A program made the position numbers and the translations under genes. DNA of 64,000 bases from Actinoplanes sp. M2I2 (lineage in GTDB: Bacteria; Actinomycetota; Actinomycetes; Mycobacteriales; Micromonosporaceae), in assembly GCF_023544445.1 (NCBI RefSeq), contig NZ_JALPVJ010000002.1:1-64000 (forward strand). The letters are read 5' to 3'. Shown one piece after another: positions 58,846-64,000 of the stretch (positions are counted from its first letter, which is position 1; the number at the start of each line of letters is the position of its first letter). Below the pieces are notes generated by a model, which did not search any database, was not told the DNA's origin, and saw nothing but the letters and a program-made list of their open reading frames with translations.

Positions 58846-59562
58846 ATGACTGACGCCAAGACCATTCTCATCACCGGCGCGAGCAGCGGCATCGGGGCGG
58901 CCACGGCGCGGCTTCTCGCGGACCAGGGCCACACCCTCGTCCTCGGCGCGCGGCGTACCGACCGGCTCGAGGCCATCCGTGACGCCGGCGGCGACGTGCA
59001 CGTCGACCGGCTCGACGTCACCGACCGCGCGGACGTGACCCGGTTCGTCGACGCCGCCGTCCGGAATCACGGCCGCGTCGATGTGCTCATCAACAACGCC
59101 GGGGTGATGCCGCTGTCCCGGCTCGACGCCCTGCTCGTCGACGAGTGGGACCGCATGATCGATGTCAACGTGCGCGGCCTGCTGCACGGCATCGCGGCCG
59201 CGCTGCCGCACTTCCAGCGGCAGGGCTCGGGCCACTTCGTCACGGTCGCGTCGATCGGGGCCCACGAGGTGTCCCCGACGGCCGCGGTCTACTGCGGCAC
59301 CAAGTACGCGGCCTGGGCGATCACCGAGGGCCTGCGCCAGGAGGTCGATCCGTCGATCCGGGTGACCACCATCTCGCCCGGGGTCGTCGAGTCCGAGCTG
59401 GCCGAGTCGATCAGCGACCCGGTGGCCCGGGGGGAGATGCGGGTCTACCGGGCGAACTCCATCCCGGGCGACGCCATCGCGCGCGCCGTCTCGTACGCGA
59501 TCGGGGAACCGGACGGCGTCGACGTCAACGAGGTCGTCGTCCGGCCCACGCGGCAGCGCTGA
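58846..59562 (+). CDS. Short-chain dehydrogenase/reductase
   Basis: A 238-aa classical SDR with cofactor motif TGASSGIGAATARLL, NNAGVM, catalytic Ser in VASIGAHE and YCGTK (Tyr-x3-Lys). The Arg in GARRTDRLEAI favours NADP. It belongs to the general YdfG-like oxidoreductases; the substrate is unknown. ATG 58846 follows GAGGGTTGAGG. It lies next to the deletion scar at 58.3 kb. Confidence 0.9.
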   Translation: MTDAKTILITGASSGIGAATARLLADQGHTLVLGARRTDRLEAIRDAGGDVHVDRLDVTDRADVTRFVDAAVRNHGRVDVLINNAGVMPLSRLDALLVDEWDRMIDVNVRGLLHGIAAALPHFQRQGSGHFVTVASIGAHEVSPTAAVYCGTKYAAWAITEGLRQEVDPSIRVTTISPGVVESELAESISDPVARGEMRVYRANSIPGDAIARAVSYAIGEPDGVDVNEVVVRPTRQR

Positions 59563-59650
59563 CCGATCACGGCACCTGGGTGGTCGTCGGCGGTGCTGTG
59601 AAGCCCGTCTCTTGCCTTGTTCACCGGTGTCGCGATGCCGCTCGGGTGCT

Positions 59651-59693
59651 ATCTTCATATGGACAGCTTGTTCATATACGGCTTGTTCAGATA
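59651..59693 (+). promoter_or_regulatory. AT-rich repeated element before the second SDR
   Basis: GCTTGTTCATATA (59666-59678) recurs as GCTTGTTCAGATA (59681-59693), 15 bp apart. A further TTCATAT lies at 59654-59660. They form an AT-rich island 14 bp before ATG 59707, covering the promoter and ending at the ribosome binding site. A TetR-type or other repressor site is likely; no regulator gene is adjacent. Confidence 0.5.
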
Positions 59694-59706
59694 AGGGAGT
59701 GTCGTC

Positions 59707-60441
59707 ATGGCGAAGCAGGAGCGGGTGGCCATCGTGACCGGGGCGTCCGGTGGCATCGGGCGGGCGGCGGCGGTGCGGCTGGCCCGCGACGGGATGGCGG
59801 TCGTCGTGCACTTCGGCGGCAACCGGGACCGGGCCGACGAGACGCTGGCCCTGATCGCCGAGGCCGGCGGGCGCGCGGTCGCCGCCGGTGGGGACGTGGC
59901 CGACGAGGAGGCGATGGCCGCGGTGTTCGCCACCGCCACCGAGGCTTTCGGCGGCGTCGACGTGGTGGTCAACGCGGCGGGCTCGATGCCGCTGGGCCCC
60001 GTCGCCCAGATGGATCTGGCGACGTTCGACCGCATCATCCGGACGAACCTGCGCGGGACGTTCGTCGTCAGCCAGCTGGCGGCGCGGCAGGTCCGTTCCG
60101 GCGGCGCGATCGTCAACTTCTCGTCGACCGTGACCCGGTTGCAGTACCCGGCCTACGCGGCCTACGCGGCCGCGAAGGGCGGGGTCGAGGCGATGACGCT
60201 GATCCTGGCCCGCGAGCTGCGCGGGCGCGACATCACCGTCAACACGGTCGCGCCCGGCCCGGTGGAGACGCCGCTGTTCCTGGACGGCAAGACCGACGAG
60301 CAGGTGGCGACGGCGGCCAAGGCCAACCCGATGGAGCGGCTGGGCCGGCCCGAGGACATCGCCCAGGTGGTGGCCGACCTGGCCGGCCCGTCGCGGTGGA
60401 TCAACGGCCAGGTGCTGTTCGTCAACGGCGGCGCGGCGTGA
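59707..60441 (+). CDS. Short-chain dehydrogenase/reductase, FabG-like
   Basis: A 244-aa SDR: IVTGASGGIGRAAAVRLARD, NAAGSMPLGPVAQMD, Ser in NFSSTVTRLQ and Tyr-x3-Lys in YAAYAAAKGGVEAM. The ending PSRWINGQVLFVNGGAA is typical of FabG-like enzymes. It could be a ketoreductase for a small ketone or quinone. Distance (14 kb) and orientation give no link to the PKS cluster, which lacks a ketoreductase. ATG 59707 follows GGGAG. The repeated AT-rich element upstream suggests induction by a ligand. Confidence 0.9.
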   Translation: MAKQERVAIVTGASGGIGRAAAVRLARDGMAVVVHFGGNRDRADETLALIAEAGGRAVAAGGDVADEEAMAAVFATATEAFGGVDVVVNAAGSMPLGPVAQMDLATFDRIIRTNLRGTFVVSQLAARQVRSGGAIVNFSSTVTRLQYPAYAAYAAAKGGVEAMTLILARELRGRDITVNTVAPGPVETPLFLDGKTDEQVATAAKANPMERLGRPEDIAQVVADLAGPSRWINGQVLFVNGGAA

Positions 60442-60489
60442 GGTTCGAGCAGGCCCAGGCGGCGCCGTCGTCGTTCGGGCCCGACGCGA

Positions 60490-60714
60490 TCAGCGGGCGG
60501 CGTCCGGATGGCCCGGCATGCTGGAGCCGCCACCGCTGCTTCCCGAGGCGCCGCCGGCTGTGCCCGAGCCGTCCGGCTCGGTGACGATGTCGCTGTCCGG
60601 CATGCCGGCCGGCCGGCGGTCGGTCTCGACCTGGGTGAGCGGGGCGCCCTCTTCCGGCTTGGCCTGCGGGTCGATGGGCAGCTCGCCGTTCCGGTTTCCC
60701 TCATCCGTCGTCAT
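60490..60714 (-). CDS. Small disordered hypothetical protein
   Basis: A 74-aa, low-complexity, acidic protein (DEGNRNGELPIDPQAKPEEG, then a Gly/Ser-rich tail). There is no domain and no clear ribosome binding site at ATG 60714. Composition differs from random GC-rich shadow frames (few Arg, many Asp/Glu), so I think it is real. Confidence 0.45.
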   Translation of the reverse strand: MTTDEGNRNGELPIDPQAKPEEGAPLTQVETDRRPAGMPDSDIVTEPDGSGTAGGASGSSGGGSSMPGHPDAAR

Positions 60715-60768
60715 GCCGGGCGCGTACCCGGGGTGTGACTGTTCATGCGACGGGGTCGCTGCCGGGGC

Positions 60769-60918
60769 TCAGTCAGGGGGTTCGGTCGCCCCGGCCTCGG
60801 GCTCGTCGGACCGGTCGGGGCCGACCCGGACGTCGTCGCCGGCCGGCAGTGTCGGCGCGTCGGCCTCGTCGGTCGCGGCGTTGTCGTCGGTGGCCGGTTC
60901 CTGCGGTTGTGACGTCAT
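60769..60918 (-). CDS. Very small acidic hypothetical protein
   Basis: A 49-aa acidic peptide starting at ATG 60918 (TSQPQEPATDDNAATDEADA and onward). The frame is open upstream but turns Arg-rich there. No domain, no firm ribosome binding site. It resembles its neighbour in composition and might be coding. Confidence 0.3.
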   Translation of the reverse strand: MTSQPQEPATDDNAATDEADAPTLPAGDDVRVGPDRSDEPEAGATEPPD

Positions 60919-61049
60919 GACTATGGCGTACCCGTCAGATCGGAAACGACGCTTCGCGAGCCGGCGACGAACGCGGCGCCACCGCCCTGGCATACCGCGG
61001 GAGCGCTGGGGTATGCGTCACGGCCCGGCGAGCGAAGGAGGGCAGGCCG

Positions 61050-62333
61050 ATGGCACGGTACGGCGACGAGGTGGCCGCTCTGGCCGCGCCGCTCACGGAC
61101 CCCGGTGATCTCGACGTGCTGCTCGACCGGGTCGGTGACGCCCGGGTCGTGATGCTGGGCGAGGCCAGCCACGGCACGCACGAGTTCTACACCTGGCGGG
61201 CGGCGATCAGCCGGCGCCTGATCGAGGAGAAGGGTTTCTCGTTCGTCGCTGTCGAGGGGGACTGGCCGGACTGCGAACGGGTGGATCGCAGCGTCCGGTG
61301 CCGGCCGGACGCGCCGGTCGATCCCCGGGAGGCGCTGCTGGCGTTCGACCGGTGGCCGACGTGGATGTGGGCCAACGAGGAGATCGTCGACTTCACCCGG
61401 TGGCTGCGCGACCACAACAGCACCCGGGAGGCGGGCGCCCGGGCCGGATTCCACGGCCTGGACGTCTATTCGCTGTGGGAGTCGCTGCGCGAGATCCTGA
61501 CCTTTCTGCGGGAGCACGACCCCGAGCAGGTGCCGGCGGCGCTGGCCGCTTATCGCTGTTTCGAACCGTACGGCGAAGACCCCCAGGAGTACGCCTGGGC
61601 CACCCGCCTGGTCCCCACCCACTGCGAGGACGAGGTGATCCGCCTGCTGGTCGACCTCCGGCGCCGGGCGGCCGAGGAGCCGAGCCGCTTCGAGGCGTGG
61701 CAGAACGCCGAGGTGGTCGCCGGCGCGGAGCGGTACTACCGGGCGATGGCGCGTGGCGGGCGCGAGTCGTGGAACGTCCGGGACCGGCACATGGACGAGA
61801 CGCTGGACCGGCTGCTGGGGCACTACGGGGCCGGCGCGAAGGCGATCGTCTGGGCGCACAACACCCACGTCGGTGACGCCCGGGCCACCGACATGGCCGA
61901 CGCGGGCCACGTGAACATCGGTCAACTGGCCCGCGAGCGGTACGGCGCCGATCAGGTCGTGCTGGTCGGCTTGGGCACGTACCGGGGGACCGTCATCGCC
62001 GGGGACGCCTGGGGCGCGCCGATGGAGGTCATGCGGGTGCCGCCGGCGCGCCGGCACTCCCTGGAGGAGGTGCTGCGGGCGACCGCGCCCGATCAGGCGC
62101 TCTTCGTCTTCCCGTCCGGCGACCGGCCGGGCGTGCTGACCGAAGAGCTGGACCACCGCGCGATCGGCGTGGTCTACCACCCGGACCGGGAGAGGCACGG
62201 CAACTACGTGCCGACCGTGCTGGGTGACCGCTACGACGCCTTCTGCTGGATCGCGGAGTCGCAGGCCGTACGGCCGCTGCACCTGCCGGTCACGGACGCG
62301 CGCGAGCCCGAGACCTTCCCCTCCGGCGTCTGA
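61050..62333 (+). CDS. Erythromycin esterase-like family protein
   Basis: A 427-aa member of the erythromycin esterase (EreA/EreB-like) superfamily. Motifs: VVMLGEASHGTHEFYTWRAA (catalytic His and Glu region), VAVEGDWPDCERVDR, GFHGLDVYSLWESL, VWAHNTHVGDARATDMA. Close relatives in soil bacteria usually do not open macrolides, so resistance should not be assumed. Some are linked to succinoglycan or unknown esters. ATG 61050 follows GAAGGAGGGCAGGCCG. Monocistronic. Confidence 0.88.
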   Translation: MARYGDEVAALAAPLTDPGDLDVLLDRVGDARVVMLGEASHGTHEFYTWRAAISRRLIEEKGFSFVAVEGDWPDCERVDRSVRCRPDAPVDPREALLAFDRWPTWMWANEEIVDFTRWLRDHNSTREAGARAGFHGLDVYSLWESLREILTFLREHDPEQVPAALAAYRCFEPYGEDPQEYAWATRLVPTHCEDEVIRLLVDLRRRAAEEPSRFEAWQNAEVVAGAERYYRAMARGGRESWNVRDRHMDETLDRLLGHYGAGAKAIVWAHNTHVGDARATDMADAGHVNIGQLARERYGADQVVLVGLGTYRGTVIAGDAWGAPMEVMRVPPARRHSLEEVLRATAPDQALFVFPSGDRPGVLTEELDHRAIGVVYHPDRERHGNYVPTVLGDRYDAFCWIAESQAVRPLHLPVTDAREPETFPSGV

Positions 62334-62356
62334 TCCGGCGGGGGAGCACCGACCGG

Positions 62357-64000
62357 TCAGGCGACGTCACCGACGGCGGCCCGCAACTGAAGGCGACTGG
62401 TGATTCCCAGCTTCGGATAGATGTCGTACAGGTAGTTCGCGACGGTGCGATGCGAGGCGTCGATGCGCGCTCCGATCTCCCGGTTGGTCAACCCTTCGGC
62501 GGCCAGCAGGGCGACCCGCAACTCCTGCGGCGACAACACGTCGGCACCGGATCTCGGGACTCCACTGCCGCTCGCGGTGACGCCGGCGGCCCGGAGTTCG
62601 GCGGTGGCCAGCTCGGCCCAGGGCGCGGCCCCCGCGTTGCCGAAGAGGAACCGGGCCTCGCCCAGGTGCTCGCGAGCCGCCACGATCTGCCCGGTCCGGC
62701 GCAGCCAGGCGCCATAGGCCAGCAGGGTCCGGGCGAGCTCCAGCGGTACGCCGCCCCGGCGGCCGGCCGCCGCGGACTCCTGGAAATGTCGCTCGGCCCC
62801 GGTGTCGTCGAGGACCGCGGCGCCCCGCAGGGCGACGGCGCGCAGATGGTCGGAGTCCAGGACGTCGGCGGCCTGCCGGACCACGTCGACCTGCCGGCGG
62901 GCGAGCGTGATCAGTTCCGGGTCACCGCTGCCCGCGGCCGCCTCGGCCAGGTCGCCGACCGCGTTCCAGGCGATGGTCCGGTGCGGGCCGAGCGAGGTGA
63001 GCTCGTTCCCGGCCTCACCGAACCGCTTCTCCCGCAACGCCGCCAGCCCGTTCGCCCACCCGGCCATGGCCGTGACCAGGGCGGAGTGCGTCCGCGGCGG
63101 GAACGAACGGGTGCGGCGGATCTCACCCGCGGCCGCCGGGCCGGCAGCCGTCCAGGCCAGCGCGAGGGCTCGGGTGGCCGCGGCCAGATCACCCAGCAGC
63201 GGCAACCCCAGCTCCGCGCTGAGCTCGCCGGCCCAGGCCGCGTCGGCCCCGGCGTCGGCGGGCCGTCCCGACAGGATCCGGGTCAGTCCCCGCTCGGTGA
63301 GCTGGCGGACGTGGTCGCCGGCTGCTCCCCGGGTCACGGTGAGGGCGTCGGCGGCCAGGTTCCAGCTCTGGACGGACAGGTCGACGTCGTGCAGCGACTC
63401 GGCGGTGCGGGCGGCCGCGATCAGCAGGTGGCTGGTGTCGCGCGGCGGCGGCGCGCCGGTCAGGAGCCGGTCCCGCAGGGCCGCGATCAACGGTGGCAGC
63501 CGGCGACGGACCGTCGCGGCGTCACCGAGCGGATCGTTCCAGGACCGGGCGATGGTCAGCAGCGTCGCCGTCGTCGGTTCGGCCGCAGCCAGTTCGGTGA
63601 GCCCGGCCCTACGCTCGGAGCCGGCCGTCCCGGCGCCGGCGATCGCCGTCACCGCATCGTCCATGGCCTTGATCAACGCGGCTCTCGTCGGTGCCGGGAG
63701 GTCGTGGTACCAGGCGAGGGACCCGGCGGCGATCATGGCAGCGGCCCAGGTCTCGTGGTCCCACCGGCCGTCATCGGCATGCGACGACGCCTCCCGGGCC
63801 ACGGCGTCGACAGCCTCGGCGGCCGACCGCCCGTCCAGACCCTCGGTCAGCGAGAGGGCGGCGCGGGTGACGAGCAACCGCCCGATCACCTGAGGGCCGG
63901 GCGACAACGCCATCGCCTCGTGGATCAGCTCGTGCGCCTCGGCGCCGTGCCCCGCCTGGCGGGCGAGTTCGGCGGCGATCGCCAGCCGCCGCGACCGCTC
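62357..64000 (-). CDS. LuxR family transcriptional regulator, partial (runs off the right edge)
   Basis: The C-terminal 547 residues are visible. The frame is still open at base 64000, and the first in-window Met (63913) lies inside the helical region, so the N-terminus, where LuxR regulators of this size carry an AAA/NTPase domain, lies outside. The visible part is a long helical-repeat region (MalT-like) and a C-terminal LuxR helix-turn-helix. The latter reads VLSPQELRVALLAAEGLTNR, then EIGARIDASHRTVANYLYDI and YPKLGITSRLQLRAAV. It is likely an activator of unknown target genes. Confidence 0.85.
   Translation of the reverse strand, partial: ERSRRLAIAAELARQAGHGAEAHELIHEAMALSPGPQVIGRLLVTRAALSLTEGLDGRSAAEAVDAVAREASSHADDGRWDHETWAAAMIAAGSLAWYHDLPAPTRAALIKAMDDAVTAIAGAGTAGSERRAGLTELAAAEPTTATLLTIARSWNDPLGDAATVRRRLPPLIAALRDRLLTGAPPPRDTSHLLIAAARTAESLHDVDLSVQSWNLAADALTVTRGAAGDHVRQLTERGLTRILSGRPADAGADAAWAGELSAELGLPLLGDLAAATRALALAWTAAGPAAAGEIRRTRSFPPRTHSALVTAMAGWANGLAALREKRFGEAGNELTSLGPHRTIAWNAVGDLAEAAAGSGDPELITLARRQVDVVRQAADVLDSDHLRAVALRGAAVLDDTGAERHFQESAAAGRRGGVPLELARTLLAYGAWLRRTGQIVAAREHLGEARFLFGNAGAAPWAELATAELRAAGVTASGSGVPRSGADVLSPQELRVALLAAEGLTNREIGARIDASHRTVANYLYDIYPKLGITSRLQLRAAVGDVA

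Noticed and set aside
58846-60441. The two SDRs as missing ketoreductases of the PKS cluster
   Set aside because: They are 13-14 kb from the cluster edge, in unrelated transcription units.
61050-62333. Macrolide resistance by the erythromycin-esterase-like protein
   Set aside because: Family membership alone does not show macrolide hydrolysis; no macrolide cluster or resistance context here.
1-64000. tRNA genes, CRISPR arrays, complete insertion sequences
   Set aside because: No TPsiC-like tRNA 3' halves, no regularly spaced repeats and no transposase frames were seen on reading the window.

Overview
The window is high-GC DNA with GTG starts, GGAG-type ribosome binding sites and dense stop/start overlaps. 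It also carries a conservon, mycothiol-linked families and DUF2382/PRC proteins. This points to a filamentous actinobacterium, most likely Micromonosporaceae (Actinoplanes-like). That placement is inferred from gene families, not from a marker gene. No rRNA, tRNA or CRISPR array was seen.

Layout. 0.3-3.1 kb: TetR regulator and a small stress-type block (PRC/DUF2382 proteins facing a DUF1508-like/membrane gene pair across a strong shared terminator). 3.5-8.9 kb: acyl-CoA dehydrogenase and a five-gene conservon (sensor ATPase, roadblock, DUF742, small GTPase, GAF). 9.3-14.4 kb: release factor 3, a secreted QxW-type protein, a UBP zinc finger, an aldo/keto reductase and a DUF3592 protein.

14.5-46.0 kb is a hybrid NRPS/PKS cluster that I do not recognise as a known one. 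On the + strand are a KS-(dead AT)-carrier protein and a coupled C-A-PCP-TE-MFS megaprotein. Its A-domain code reads as cysteine, and its TE has cysteine instead of serine as nucleophile. On the - strand an eleven-gene, almost fully overlapping operon encodes KS-(dead AT), ACP, aminotransferase, hotdog thioesterase, FabZ-like protein, FabF-like KS, truncated KS-like partner, acyl-AMP ligase, stand-alone A domain, C-PCP and PCP. A separate exporter (38.4 kb), a C-A-PCP NRPS (40.9-44.2 kb) and a metallophosphoesterase/PPTase pair (44.6-46.0 kb) complete it. Between the two convergent halves lies a 3.6-kb accessory block (hydrolase, histidine-kinase scar, TPR protein, MBL hydrolase). No MbtH-like protein, functional AT, KR or ER is present in the cluster.

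46-64 kb is ordinary accessory chromosome: lipoprotein esterase, PadR-regulated membrane protein, ArsR/SRPBCC/DinB-like operon, partner-switch signalling pair (MEDS-ATPase and GAF-PP2C), YihY protein, GGDEF/EAL protein, subtilisin-like protease with a Trp-rich tail, two head-to-head truncated genes, two SDRs, an erythromycin-esterase-like protein and a LuxR regulator running off the right edge.

How the cluster could work (inference): the ligase and A domains load acyl/amino acid starters on free-standing carriers. The KS proteins extend or transfer chains using an AT from elsewhere. The cysteine module adds Cys, and the Cys-TE releases the product next to its own fused exporter. The PPTase at 45.4 kb activates the carriers.
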